The notes beneath the pieces were generated by a model. That model saw only the letters and a program-made list of their open reading frames with translations. It did no database searches and was not told the origin of the DNA. Both the position numbers and the translations under genes were made by a program. From positions 17,546,001 through 17,610,000 of the forward strand of contig NC_083562.1 of the NCBI RefSeq assembly GCF_019925205.1: 64,000 nt of DNA, read 5' to 3'. Of the stretch, positions 26,953 to 39,760 are shown in pieces. Position 1 is the first letter of the stretch; the number at the start of each line of letters is the position of its first letter. Source of the stretch: Metopolophium dirhodum (taxonomy: Eukaryota > Arthropoda > Insecta > Hemiptera > Aphididae).

Positions 26953-27043
26953 TTTTCTTGATTTTTGTTAAGAATTATAAAGAATTTTGAACTTGTCTGT
27001 TAACTCAACACAACTTAACTAATTTTCATTTGACTCTACTCGT

Positions 27044-27053
27044 CCTTTTATTC
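27044..27053 (-). promoter_or_regulatory. TATA-like element of the secreted peptide gene
   Basis: AGAATAAAAG on the minus strand lies about 92 bases upstream of the start codon, a plausible TATA box position for a tissue-specific gene. Confidence 0.4.
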
Positions 27054-27565
27054 TAATTTTCCACCAATAATAGTTTTTTCAAACAATAGACTAGTATAGT
27101 CATTAATGATCAATGCAACATAAATACGCTATTGAAACTCGAACAAGGATAACCACAAGTATATTCTTCCCTGTGGCTAAACTAATAGTAATTTAATGGA
27201 ACATTCGTCGTTAGAACAATAGTTTGTTTATAGTATTATTATTTTTATTATTTGTAAATTTTACAAACTTCTAATATGTATAATATATTATAATTCATAG
27301 TAATTTGATTAAAATATAACTATGAAATATAGAAATTTATGTGAGTACATTTATTTTAATTTATTTATACTAAGGTGGAAGTACATCCTTTGAAATGAAT
27401 AACTAATAATATAGGTACTAAGCATTTTTAACTTTCTGGTTTCTATATGACTAAACTGTTTACATATTTTATAATACCTACTTCAATTGCCTATTGGCTA
27501 TTGATAATATATATAAAAAGCCAAAATGTATTACCTACCTATTTATTTTCACATTTAATAATCTC
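27054..27565. other. Upstream flank of the secreted peptide gene
   Basis: AT-rich. I see no other gene or repeat here. Confidence 0.45.
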
Positions 27566-28019
27566 TTAAGAGGATATTGTAAGCGCACTAATTGTTTTCT
27601 CTATCTGGCCCACACGGCCACGTACAACATAGACAAAACGCATTAACGCAGAATCATTTTTTCTATGTTTTTATGTAATCTGAGTAAAATCACACATTAC
27701 AAAAAACATAGGGAATAATATTTTTTTGGTAATAACATATCGATTTTATATTTTATTGTTATTTGACTTTGTATTCGACTTTCAAAATCAACAAAAAAAC
27801 GTTGTAAATTTAAATTATGTTTAAATTGTTTTGAGGCAATAGTTAGACAAATCAATATGTAATTCTCTCAAAAATATTATTCTCTATATTTTTTGTTATG
27901 GGTGTTTTACTCTAAGATTAGTTAAAAACATAGAAAAAATGATTCTGCGTAAATGCGTTTTGTCTATGTTGCGCGTGGGCTAGAGAGAGAAAACAAATTG
28001 TGCGCTGACATCCTCTTAA
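27566..28019. mobile_element. TTAA-flanked MITE with long terminal inverted repeats
   Basis: TTAA duplications flank a 446-bp body. About the first 100 bases (GAGGATATTGTAAGCGCAC onward) mirror the last 90 or so. A TTAA target is characteristic of piggyBac-type transposases, so this is probably a non-autonomous derivative. Confidence 0.82.
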
Positions 28020-28649
28020 CGATTATTAACAATACTTATTTGTATTATTTGTATTTATTGTAATTTGTACCAAATAGCAATAAATCTAATACTGTCAATT
28101 AACAACAATCATATAATTAATTAAAAATACAATCTTATGAAGTCATAAATTTAAAACTTATTGTAATTTACGTGTTAAAATGAAAAAATTAAATTGTACA
28201 ATTTATTTAAAAATGTCCGTTTTTGGTGGGAAATGAAGTGAGTATTGTTAAATAAATTTAGTGCCAATAATGAATTATTTTATAAAATATATGGTTCTTA
28301 ACAAAGTTTGTTTAGTTTTTGCCCATAAATAATTAACATTGATCTCAATATTATTATATTAAAGATTTTGTTAAAAATAGGTACCTACCAACTAAGAAAT
28401 TAAAAATAGGAAAAAATCCAACTTTCTTAGATTTATCTTCCCTAAAATAAATACATTTAAATGTGCATTAATTCATGACATTCGTGTAGTTTTTGTATTA
28501 TCGTATCGCAGAATACTAACTACAACTTGCGATTTATGTTGTACTGGAGAATTTATTTTTTAAATAACTTAAGTCTTATTTTGAATAAAAAGTTTTGTAA
28601 AACATTATAATAAATAATAATAACAAATGTCTATAGATATAACAAAACT
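28020..28649. other. AT-rich intergenic DNA
   Basis: No coding or repeat structure recognised. Confidence 0.45.
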
Positions 28650-29316
28650 TTTATCTAAATCTTATGATTAATATGTTGCTTTTAACTTTTGTACTTAAGT
28701 TTTACCTTTTTTATTTACATTTTATTATGATTAGAGCGCACATTTGTTCATTTGTACGCGTTTGCATATTTATTCTGGTTTATGGTATGATATTCTAGCA
28801 CAGAATTTGTTTCATGACCATAATAACAATAAAAACTGCATGTTTCGACAATTAACTCATTGTTTTTCATTTTAATGACTTATATTTTACGATTTTAATT
28901 GCATATTTCTGTTTTTTTCTTCTTTTTCTTTAAACATTTTTCAATTAATTACTATAGTGATAATGACAAAAGAAACACACTTGGGAACACGAATTGTTTT
29001 CTTATACCATATTATGCTTCATTTTTAGATTCTGAGTGGAACGATGAATGTATTGATTTAGCGATATTGTGTCATCACTTTTTAGGACAGTAAAACTGCT
29101 TCGATTTTCTTCAAAAGTATCTTGTTTGATGGGAAAGAGAATCTGGTACATTCAGGAGGTCAAATTTTAAAATTCCCAGTAGTTTTCACAAGCGACGTGA
29201 AAAATAAAAGAAAAATTAAGAAAAAACGGGAATTTTTACGCAAAATCTGTTTTCGAAAAGATTTTGGTTTTTTGTGTAACTCTAAAACAAATGACCGTAG
29301 GGACATGAAATTTTGA
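28650..29316 (+). repeat. Core copy of a near-identical 667-bp duplication
   Basis: It matches 51,719-52,386 with only a few base differences in 667 bases. The right part (from about 29,020) is the GATTCTGAG element. The left part is otherwise unrelated DNA. Small open frames in it are shared by both copies only because the DNA is nearly identical. Confidence 0.9.
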
Positions 29317-29690
29317 CTGATTGTTCATATCAGCATTTTATATACACCATAATATTTACAAAATATTTTGATTTGTTTTGAACTGTTTAGGAATATTTTC
29401 TGTTTCCAATTTTATTAGTCTTTTTTCTATGAATGTCAATGCAACTTTATTGGTTGGGCAAAAAGCTTGAAAATTTAATACAAGGCTCCTAGGTTATTGT
29501 TTCAAAGGCAGATGAAAAAATTTAAAAATTATTAGTCACAGTTTTTATTTATAAGCATTTAAAGTTCAAATATTGACAAAATACCGAAAAATCACGGAAA
29601 TTAGCAAGTTTTTGAGTTGAAAATGCATAAAAATTTTTCTTTTTAATCTAATATTTGATAATGTAATACAAGATTCCTCATAAGTCTGTC
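29020..29690 (+). mobile_element. GATTCTGAG element fragment (core)
   Basis: It begins TTTTTAGATTCTGAGTGG, carries the internal block CCCAGTAGTTTTCACAAGC, and ends abruptly at CTCATAAGTCTG. No coding capacity. Confidence 0.65.
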
Positions 29691-30107
29691 CCAGCGGGTC
29701 TTACTACGGCAAAGATGAGTGAGTGACAGTCTATAGCCGTCGGTCGCAATGTCATTTATACGTGAGTTAGAACTTTACTTAGAACTTTAACGTCCGGTTC
29801 GTGCTTAACTATTACGTGGGTCAACGCGGGTGGGTCTCACAATAAGTTGATAAGCACGACAAGCGTAACGCGGTAATATTATTATGTATCACGTGAATCG
29901 CAAAACTGCAACAAGCTACATCGATAAGAATTTATTCTGTATTTTTAAAATATTTTATTTATAATTCAAACATTGAAACATAGTAACGTGTTTTCAAACG
30001 TTGTGAGGATACGATTTTATTATTATTATTTTGAACAAGACGTAATGATAAGTATACATTTATTAGTTTTTTAATTAAAATATAAAGAAACCCGAATTCG
30101 CGGAAGT
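29690..30107. other. GC-richer unique stretch before the TGS1 fragment
   Basis: The first 200 bases are noticeably richer in G and C than their neighbours and contain many CGs. It may be a former promoter or upstream exon region of the TGS1 copy. No open frame is supported. Confidence 0.35.
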
Positions 30108-30334
30108 GCATAATTGACGATGGCCAAGCAAAATGCCGCGATTTATGGCGTACTTGAGAAGATTGAGTTCGTTGTTGGAGACTTTTTCAAACTGGTAAAT
30201 CAGATAAAGGGTGACGTTATAGTCACATCGCCACCATGGGGCGGTCCAGAATACAACTGCAAAATGGATGTTATCGAAAATGTGTTTATGGACAAGGTAC
30301 CTCAAATCGACGTTGCTGTATGTCCGGTCCAATA
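30108..30334 (+). pseudogene. TGS1: TGS1 (trimethylguanosine synthase) catalytic-core fragment
   Basis: The translation reads LTMAKQNAAIYGV, then EKIEFVVGDFFKL, then SPPWGGPEY. This is the SAM-dependent methyltransferase core of TGS1, including the catalytic SPPWGGP motif that contacts the cap guanine. TGS1 converts m7G caps of snRNAs to the trimethyl form. A stop lies just before LTMAKQN and the homology ends soon after PEY, so only about 55 residues remain. A potential donor (AAGGTACCT) follows near 30,295, so a surviving exon cannot be excluded. Most likely it is a broken copy. Confidence 0.75.
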
Positions 30335-30929
30335 ATGTAAGTTATAAGTCATTGTGTATTTAATACAATAAAAGCATAGTAAAAAAAATAATTAATAGAC
30401 TATATTAATATAGTACTTACTTAATTAATTTAATATACCTAACCGTACCTATATACATATAACAATATTATAATAATGTATTATTTATGTTTGAATTCAT
30501 TAGAACAATGGCGTATCAGACGTCGCTCCCAAACCGGTCGACATCCATCTGCATAACTGAGTTGAAAACGTCTATATTTAAAAATTGTTATAGTATAATA
30601 TTTATCTAATAAATTAATTTTCTTTAGCATTCCGCAAGAATGAGCGGTATAGTTTGAAAATTTACCAAAGTTATCTGGTGGATGTCGATACGTTGGTGAG
30701 CAGCCGTCGCACATCGGTCTGATGTACCTATGGAAAGTTATTATTGGATCGGTCATAATATTACGTTGAGAAGTTATCTGTCCATAAACTTATTTTCAGA
30801 TTTGAAGGCAAACTCCATTGCCATTTTTTAATCATTCTTTGTTTTTATTAAGGTTTAGGCGTAACAGTATTTTAGGGGCTATTGTAATTCCCACTTCCGG
30901 GATTGTATCATACATACAGTCGACAGCCC
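30335..30929. other. Spacer between the two TGS1 fragments
   Basis: AT-rich ends surround a GC-richer middle (30,500-30,740). A 91-codon minus frame at 30,481-30,756 shows no family features. I see no other gene. Confidence 0.4.
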
Positions 30930-31163
30930 GATGACCTACATTTTTGTGTATTCTAGTCTACCCTATGATGGCCGCGAAGTAACGATCACGTCACCGTTTA
31001 TCAGATTGCCCAGTTTGAAAGAGTCTCCAACAATTTCATCGGATAGGTACGGCATAAATCGTGGCATAGCGCTGGGCCAACATAATTTTGTCCGGATTTT
31101 CGTGAACTTCGTAAGGCTATACCATAAAAACCAATGATTTCCCGGTAGTTGAGTTTTGGACAA
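30930..31163 (-). pseudogene. TGS1: Second, inverted and more decayed TGS1 fragment
   Basis: On the minus strand, PDKIMLAQRYATIYAV and then DSFKLGNLINGDVIVTS lie in two different frames. They align with the + strand copy at 30,108 and with TGS1 family order. The SPPWGGP motif is damaged to SRPS followed by a stop. The copies face each other about 600 bases apart. Confidence 0.65.
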
Positions 31164-31609
31164 GTACCTACATAGGTAACTTATAATAATTCATATTGTA
31201 AATTAATTAGGTACCAAAAAAATATAACTTCTCAAACACTGTGTCTATTGGCACTGGCGGGAGAATGTATTAGAATGTCTATAAACTTGCAGACATGTTT
31301 GTATAGTTAAATTTGGCATGCGAACTATAATTGAAATAGAAAACCAGAATAGGTGCATTGCAGATCACAAAGATTTCTGTAAAAGAATATACGATTTATA
31401 AATATACTGAGTACTTATATAATATTATATAAGTTCTTTGGATTTATCATAGTAAATAATATATTTTATAATATCTATGGCAATCGTCAATTGTCGAAAT
31501 TCGTCGGCGACGGTTAACAATTCTAATAATTTCAGCAATACTATTGTATTATAAATATAATATCGAGTACCTATAATATATTGTATATTTTGATTTCAGT
31601 GAATAAAAA
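31164..31609. other. AT-rich DNA at the inner edge of the right arm
   Basis: Contains CTATGGCAATCGTCAATTG at 31,477, the start of the repeated cassette unit. Nothing else is recognised. Confidence 0.4.
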
Positions 31610-31729
31610 AATAATAGGCCACAAATATAAACGGACAGTTCGTTAAACCGGATAAGTTGTAACACAAACTCGCAAATTTCGTTTGATCAGGTTATTTTCA
31701 TAAAATATTTCGATACTTTCAAGTTTCAG

Positions 31730-33545
31730 CTCATTGGAGTGAGATGATTAGATGAAGATGGATGAAGATAGCTGTTTCTTCGGCGATGGCGGCACTCTAG
31801 CTACGTTTCACCGGAAGAGTAGATGTTTACGAGTAAGTTTGTTTTCATATTATTACCTAACCTACCTTATTACCTTTTTCAAAACGTATTATGCTTAAAA
31901 AAAATTGCACAGTTGTCGTATCAGTCAGTTGCTAGATCAACCCGTGTGACATCAAATAGGAATTATTCTTGTTTTTTTAAATAGTTTTTTCGAAAAATAT
32001 ATGTAACATGCATAGCTCATACAATTATGAATTTATAGTTAATGGAAATGCGGATGTTTATACTTCATAGATATTTTTTTAGTTAATAATCGTGTAAATA
32101 ATTTGATTAAACAATCAGGTACCTACTCATCACTAGTATCAATTTTATTACGTGTAAAATCACCAACACAAGGTGCAGACTGCATTAAAAAAATTAAAAA
32201 CATAAAATAATGTTGTAAAGCTGGAAACTGTAGTTTATTTTAATTTATAATCCAATTAATGTAACCGAGAATGTAACTATTAAATTCATCATTGAATGAT
32301 TATTGAGAGATCATTTTGGGATAAATGTAAATTAAATTAAAAATAATTAAAAAAACATTTTGTGAAAGGAACAAGATTACTGCTAATATTTAAGTCTTAA
32401 TTATTATTAAAAAATAAATACAAATAATAGATATTTTAATAGCTTTTTACTATTAATATTCAGTGTAAATATAGTTTCTGATCGACTTACCTATATGTAA
32501 TAAAATAATTATTCATATCAAATAATCCTAACAATTTCATGCAAGGATTCTCATAAATTGATCTTACAGCAGCCTTAAAACACCAAAAATACATTTGTAC
32601 ATCATTTACAAAATTTTAGTTCCCTTTTATGGTGTAGGTATTAATACAAACAATAAATTGCTTCTCGAAAACACAATTTCTTATACCTATTATTATTTAC
32701 TAAATACCTACAATTAAATTAAACTAAAAATAAACATATGATTACATACTGAGTGCCTATAATATTATATTATATAAGAAAATTGAATCTTTATTACGAA
32801 TACTTATTGTTTACACAGACCACAAGAAAAAATAATGAAAAATATTAAAAAAAAAAACACACACATCATTGTAAAATTAATACAGTCATCGATCCGCTCA
32901 GAATCTAAAATTATAGACTTGGAGTTTTAGAAATATAGTTGGTATTATAGTATTAGATGAATTTACTGTATACGTTTATGGCTTTATGTTAACTCTAAAA
33001 TCCAGTAATCACATTTTTATTTGATAATTCATAAAATACAATATGCTCTTATAAAAATATTCTTGTGCTTCTGATATCTATTCACCACCTTAATCAATAA
33101 TTAAATTAATAAACGAAAATAATAATTTAAATAATACTTATATCATATTATTATAATTCAAATTCAAAATTATAAACTATTTTGGTTTATTGTCATATCA
33201 AATTTCAATGAACAAATTGTTCCTTAACACAGAACTCTTTGATATAAAAAGTTGCATTATATTATATCCGTGGATTCATCATATTGACGTACCTAGTATG
33301 ATATCTATCATTTATTTATTTAATCTATGGCAAATCTCAAAGTCGTTGCAGAAGACACAGTCGATTAAAAATTCTAAAATTTCAATAAGCAAAGAAGATA
33401 TGAGCAAAAAACTTACTGCGTTTCGTGCAATTTTATTTTTCATAAATTACAATATTCTAAGTCCTGGCTGTATTCTGGAGCGTTTCCTCATGGGCGTCGC
33501 AGTTCACACACGTCACGGATTCCGTCGAAGGAGTCGATAATTAAA
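31730..33545 (+). CDS. Putative two-exon small ORF (cassettes A and B, right arm)
   Basis: Exon A is 31,730-31,832, with the ATG at 31,752 and 27 codons ending in phase 0. Exon B is 33,352-33,545 and is open for 64 codons before its stop. The splice signals are CAG acceptors and GTAAGT donors. Compared with the left arm, amino-acid changes are scattered, and the middle of exon B has compensating indels (FLMGV is preceded by different residues), yet both remain open. The orientation is outward from the core, as in the left arm. The product is unknown and no signal peptide is evident. Confidence 0.3.
32780..32915 (-). mobile_element. Fragment of the GATTCTGAG element (right arm)
   Basis: Reverse-oriented counterpart of 8,272-8,400. 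It ends CGCTCAGAATCTAAAA on the + strand. Confidence 0.6.
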
Positions 33546-35750
33546 GTAAGTTTGTTTTTATATTCTTTTGGGGCTTAAATTTTTCTTTTAAGACTTAAAA
33601 CAAATATTTAATGTCACAAAAAATGTGCTATCCAAGTGTTGTAGGCGCATATTTTAGTTCCGGACTAGAAATGTATAAAATACGCGAGATATAAACGTCG
33701 TCGTCGTTTTTCCAGTCCCTGTTTGTAGAATAATTTTAATTAATAGGTGCATACCTATACAGGGTACTTAATATAAATATATAAATATTTTGGTTTAATT
33801 TATAGAAATATATGTTATGACTTATAACTGATAATAGTCATAAGATACAATTTTAATTAATAACTGGTAATTTTTTTTTTCCAAATACAACGTTATATTT
33901 ATAGGTAACTATTAATTTAGTGTCATATACTTAACTTCTATTGTTCACTTAATATCTATATTCTATATCTTAGGGATTAGGGATGTATAACCATGTACAC
34001 ATAAAAGTATATTCACGGAATGGTCAACTGCCTATCCTGACGTGTGCGCACTTATGAATAATATACCTACTCATATACTCGTATAGGTATATAAATATAC
34101 CTATATAAATAGTGTAATACTACATACACGAATGTGTTACCTATTATGTCCCTAAAAGTTTAACAGTTATTATTATATTTATTTATTTTTTAAATATAGG
34201 TAGGTACATCACAAGACTCTAATTAAAATCACATTTTTTTTTTATTTTTTTGAACACAATGTTTCAACAATTATTAATTAATATATAATTTATTGGTATA
34301 GTACTAAATAAATTAATGAAATAAAACAAACACAACTACTATAATTATTAGTAATAATAATATATCCACGTATAAATTATTAAAATACAAAACGAACAAA
34401 CGAAAACCGATTCTGAGCAAAGATATCGTTAACTAATAAATAATATTGAGATTAAAGTAATTTATTTTTTCGGTAGAAAATCGGTATAAATATGAATTAT
34501 AAATATTTTTTTATTTTCATACCATGACGCGTGTGTGAAAAATTGTTTATATTAAGTGTTTAAGATGTTAGATTTCGGTTCGGCTGATTGTCCATCCCCT
34601 CACTCTTCAGCATGAATGCATCAGAAATTATTATTTATAATATTTAAATATAAACTGCATTTTCTGAATTTTCTAAAACATTGCTGCCCAAGCAAAGAAT
34701 TCGTTTCATATATTATCAACGAATTGAAAAATGAAATTAAAACATTTATATGGGATAAAGTCAATTTTATAAAAACTTATTAGAAAAAAATTAAATAAAG
34801 GTAATTTTTTTTCTTATATTTCTATTTTTTACGTACCCATTATGTTCGATACTATAACTTATAGTATCCAATATGGAATTACTGTCGAAGTTTTTTATTT
34901 TAAAATATTAAATAGCATCTGATTGACTGATGTGCTGTAATGAAACTCAAAATATAACGAATACACTACCTATACACTTATCTAAATTCTATTTTATATT
35001 CGTTTAAATTGGACTTTTAATTTTTCTGGCTATTTTATTAAGCTTTGTAATATAAGTGCATTAAATCGTATTTTTAAGGCATTTTTCTTATTTTTAATGC
35101 ATTTAAATCCACGTCCTAGTTATAACTTAACGTTATTTTGTATATACCAATCGATTAGTGTACACAATAAAAAATATAATATTATTGATGGGTTAATAGG
35201 TTGATAACTATTATGTAGGTAGGTACAGTTTTGTACGCTCAATGTATCGTTCTTAATTCAAAAAGTAGCTAAATGAGTCAAATGATTTTGTCATATTAAT
35301 TAATAGGTATTTCTTAATTTTTTTTTATTATTTTATTTGAAACATTATTTTTAAATATTGGGATCAATAAAACTATTTTTATATAATTACTATTTTATAT
35401 CAATTAGAATTTGTTTATAAACCAAGTAATAAATAAATGGTTACCAAGTAAAAAAACCGTTATCTATATTATAAATTTGAATTCAATTTATCGCATTTGC
35501 GTCTAGTAGAAACAAATAAATGTTTTTTTGAAGATAATGTAAAAATATCCATCATCCATCGGTTAGGACCATATATATATTTTCTATGATTGGGACGGTT
35601 AGGTTATAATTATAAATAATCTATGGCAAATGACAATCGTTTGAGACGAACAGCGATTCCAATACGTACTCACATATTTCGTTAGGTGCTATTAAGCATA
35701 TTAAGCTAGGTGCCTATTTTTATAAATGTCACTAATCTCAATACTTCCAG

Positions 35751-35878
35751 ACTGAACTTTTGGATCGGAGATATGAAGACGCGCGCTGCATTTTCCTTGG
35801 CGGAGACGCACAGATTTGACACTAGACAATATTATACACTCAAAGGGAACGCGTTTCGCCGGAAGAATAAATAATTAC
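35751..35878 (+). other. Exon-like cassette C (right arm)
   Basis: The acceptor CTTCCAG is followed by 128 bases and then a donor GTAAGT. It is 13 bases longer than the left-arm version because of an insertion near its start. Upstream, CTATGGCAAATGACAATCG at about 35,620 resembles sequence upstream of cassettes B (33,325) and A (31,477). This marks a repeated unit of about 1.8-2.3 kb. Confidence 0.35.
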
Positions 35879-36959
35879 GTAAGTTTTGTCCTACTACTCT
35901 GTTGACGCGGTAGACCTAATGTAAATATTTATTGTCAGAAAACTTATATACCCGCTAGACGTAGAGTAGTTTTTAAAATCCAGTTGTTATAGGTGTACAA
36001 AAATTAAGATATTATGAAAAATACCTTAAATTATAATACTTTGCCTACAACTGTTAATTTATTGTTATAGTAGAATAATTTTTAAAATTTGAAATCAATG
36101 ATTAGGCAATGCTTTTATAAGTAGGAAAGTAGGTTTTTATACCTACATAACAAAATAAGAAAATACATAATGATTAATGTTATTTAATATGATTTGTAAG
36201 TACATAGCAGATTATACCTATCACTTGGTGACGATTATTTTTGTTTTATACGTTCTTCGTAATTCAGTTCCGTCAAGATAGTTTTAGTTTTCGTTAAATG
36301 TGAAACATACATTTTCTATGTATACGGGATACGGGCATTAAACATTTGGGTTTTAAGAGAACACCTCAAACATACGTTTTATTTTGGGGGTTTTACGGGA
36401 TATACCTATAGGAAATTTTCTTCAAATTTTCACATTTCACTATTTCATATTGTGATATTATTTGTACCCAGGTTAAGTTTCTGTTTTAGAATCGCTTATA
36501 TTTACTTTTTAGACTTGAGTTAAATATTTATTGTCGCGGAAAATCTGTTAACTAAGTAACGTAGAAGCATATACGTTTACTACTGCCTACCTAAGGCGCA
36601 ATGTATAATAATAATAAATTATATGGCAGTCCGAACAATCCAAACGCTGTCTTACTCGTAGTCGAGTTCTAGATCCCGTCACGGGGTATATATTTTCTTA
36701 TTTCTCAGTAGGTTTTTTTTTTATTATAGTTAATTGATCAAAGGATGTGTTGCCCGAAATTTTTCAATATTTGTATTGTAATTATACTGGTATAACACTA
36801 TTCCGGCTATCAATAAATTCGTGTTAAAAATTAAAAAATTGGGAGGTATGATATTTTTTTAAGTAATTCTTTCGAGTAGGGAATTCGCTCAATGATATTT
36901 AAATATTTTCACCGATAATCAAGTACGATTACTTGTAGGTAACTAGAGACTGGGTGAAT

Positions 36960-37440
36960 AGGAATTAGGTAGTGTGTAATATGGCGAAGATAAGGAAATG
37001 GGTCAACAGGATTTCAGAATGTTTGGTGTATGAAAGGGAAAGATGAAAAAGAAATGTAAGGTTAGGGTAGGTAAGTGGAGTGAGGGTAGCAGATATGAGA
37101 ATAATAAGTTAGGTGTTAAGGTACAAAAGAGGATAGAATAAGAAATTAATTAATTAAGGGTAGTGTAGGTTAGTGTACATATTGTAGTGAAAACAAGAGA
37201 GAATAGGTTTAAGTGGTTCGGTCACTGTATGATAAGAGATAGTGAGAGTGGCTATAGAAGTTAGTTAATTTAGGTGGGAAATGAGGGGCGAGAAGACTGA
37301 AGAAGAGATGGATAGACAGAATACCGATCATATGGAGGTGTGGAATGAGAGTGGCTGAACCTGTATATAGCGGTGAGAGACGGGGGAAGAAAAAGTGTAA
37401 AGGTAGAATAGTTATGTTAACAATGCCGAATACGTAGGAA
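36960..37440 (+). pseudogene. Second LINE reverse transcriptase remnant (right arm)
   Basis: The + strand contains, in order and across frame shifts, GVRVADMRI, RFKWFGHCMIRD, KKRWIDRI and AEPVYSGERRGKKK. These resemble the blocks found downstream of the catalytic domain in non-LTR reverse transcriptases (VADMRxLRW, RWFGHVxRR, GRPKKRWxD). Several in-frame stops show decay. It is older than the remnant at 39,526-39,760. Confidence 0.65.
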
Positions 37441-37840
37441 AAGATCTTGAATTGCAAAGGCCACTAGCTTCAACTAACCATAGGTTTACCTAACTAACCT
37501 TCTTATGACTCATTAGGACACTTTGAATAAAAAGATCCTGAGTTGCTGCAGCTAGGTTGCCGAACTTAAGTGTTTGATTATCAAGTTGATCCTCTGATTT
37601 TTGACACCATGGATAGTCCACGCCTATGTTAAATACATTTGAGGCCGCGTTCCCGGAGGGGAAGGCAATTGAGGCTCCTTTATATTGATAGTCGATACTC
37701 GATATGAGTATACTTTATTTGGCCTCAATTGTTCCCCTCGAAGGACGAAGACCGCTGATAAGACCATTATGTCCTATCCATATCTTTATTATCTATGATG
37801 GAGCCATACCCAGCTCACTCGTGTAAGCTTGTTGCTGGTT

Positions 37841-37980
37841 GGGATGTCAGCGCACTATTTGTTTTCCATCTTTGACCCACGCGTAGCATACCAAATGTAC
37901 GATTAAGAAAACACTAAAATGATTGTGCGTGGGTCGGAGAGAGAAATAAATGGTGCGCTAAAAATCTGACATCCTCTTAA
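37841..37980. mobile_element. Short TTAA-flanked MITE (right arm)
   Basis: Mirror copy of 2,888-3,027. It is bounded by GGGATGTCAGCGCAC on one side and CATCCTCTTAA on the other. Confidence 0.7.
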
Positions 37981-39525
37981 GTGTTAAATATTTGCCTGCA
38001 TGTATGCACTAAAAACAGGCAAATATATGCACTGAAATATTCAAAAATATTAAAAATAATAAAATATTCAAAAAAATACTGAATGAAAACGTTTTTATTA
38101 AAATTTTTTTAAATTAATAAATAATAATTCAAATTGGTTTACAAAAAGGTAGGTAGGTAACAGATGAACCGAAAATATATAAACATTTTAAGAAAATAAG
38201 CATAAATACGAAGAAATCATGAATACATGCAATTATATTAACTAACCAGAAAAAAACGCATATTGGTAACGGTGTTGTAATAATAGGGATCTCCCCAAAA
38301 AAATACGTACTAATAGTTCAAACAAATCATAAAAGCCAACTGTAATAACTATTAATTTATGAAAAAGTATATTAAAAAGCATTATTATTATAAATGAAAC
38401 AAAACTATCAACTATGGACCGTGACATAATATAGGTATTTCTATATTTTTAGCTCCATAATTTCTGTTAAAATATTAGGAAAATGTATTAAGTACCGTAA
38501 AAGTGCTAAATTTGAGTTATTACTTAAAATATTATATTCATAACAAATTATAATAGAAGGTTAGGTACTGTTATTCCACATACCTATATTATAGTTTAAT
38601 TTAACTACAACATTCTAGTAGAGTCTGATAAAATTTGGTTCCATGACTTTGATCATACAAACTTTAAATACTAAACTATGGGTCTGAAATTTAGTTTATA
38701 TAGATGTTCAAAATATAAAAATAAAGTGTCTTGTATTGTAGTAGGTGGGTAACTTTCAAAAAAAAAAACTAAAAATAATCATACTTGAAATCTATGTATA
38801 ATATACGTATATTGTAATAAACGTTCAAATGTTTACTATAGTACATTATAAAAAATTAACTTCAAAGTTCAATATAATACATTATAACAGGTGTTCAAAT
38901 AAACATTTCATACCACAAATTTTGTTAATTCACACAGTCTCTCTTCAATTTTAAATTTTTCTCCAAATTATCTACAAAACATAAATGTTTAGTAAATTGG
39001 AAGACTTGATTAAGTATTTAATCATTTATCTAAAAGAGATGTGCCGGGTCGCCACATTACTATATCGAGGGACCATGGTGCAAGTGTCGTCCATAAATAT
39101 CATAACATATATTATATTAGAAATACAAACTTAATATTTCACTAACAGTAAATATTATAAAAAAATATTACGTAATGTACTATACTCATATTATATTATG
39201 ATTGTATTAGTTACAAACTCTTGAATTAAGAGTTATGTTTGAGGATTTAATTAATTTCCAAAAGAAAATGCCTCAAGGTTGCCTCAGTAGGTTAGGTTTA
39301 CTAATTATTACTAATTATACAAAATACTGAAAATTAATGAAATCACAAATATTAGTACAATAGAGAGACTGTGCATTGATTTACAAATTTGTCTTAAATT
39401 TACTTTTTGCATAGAGAATATGAAGGTGGGCTGGGCTCTTAATATCAGAGTATGGGGGACAGGTCTGGGATTTCATATTATCATTAATAGAGACTCGTTA
39501 ATCGCTTTTTTTTTTTTTTTAGTCT

Positions 39526-39760
39526 TCAATCCTTAGATTGGTTTGCTGCAGTTCTCCATGCTTCCCTATCATTACTCAATTCCTTTAGTTTTTTATAACT
39601 ATTCTTCCCCATGTCACTCATTAATTGCTTCATATACTCCATCCTTGGTCTTCCTCTTCCTATATGGCCTTCAACGTCGCCTTCTATGACAGTTTTTGTT
39701 AGACTCTCATGGCGTAGTAGATGTCCTATCATTTTAGCTCTTCTAACTTTTACGGTATGC
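39526..39760 (-). pseudogene. LINE reverse transcriptase C-terminal remnant (right arm)
   Basis: On the minus strand this is the fuller version of the left-arm fragment. It includes the segment ending LSNDREAWRTAANQSKD, typical of the last residues of non-LTR reverse transcriptases. There is no catalytic core. It shows the ancestral state for the 37-base deletion on the left. Confidence 0.78.

Noticed and set aside
28899..29316. Two 64-codon frames identical to those at 51,968-52,385
   Set aside because: They lie in a recently duplicated repeat. Identity reflects DNA copying, and the second lies in the non-coding element.
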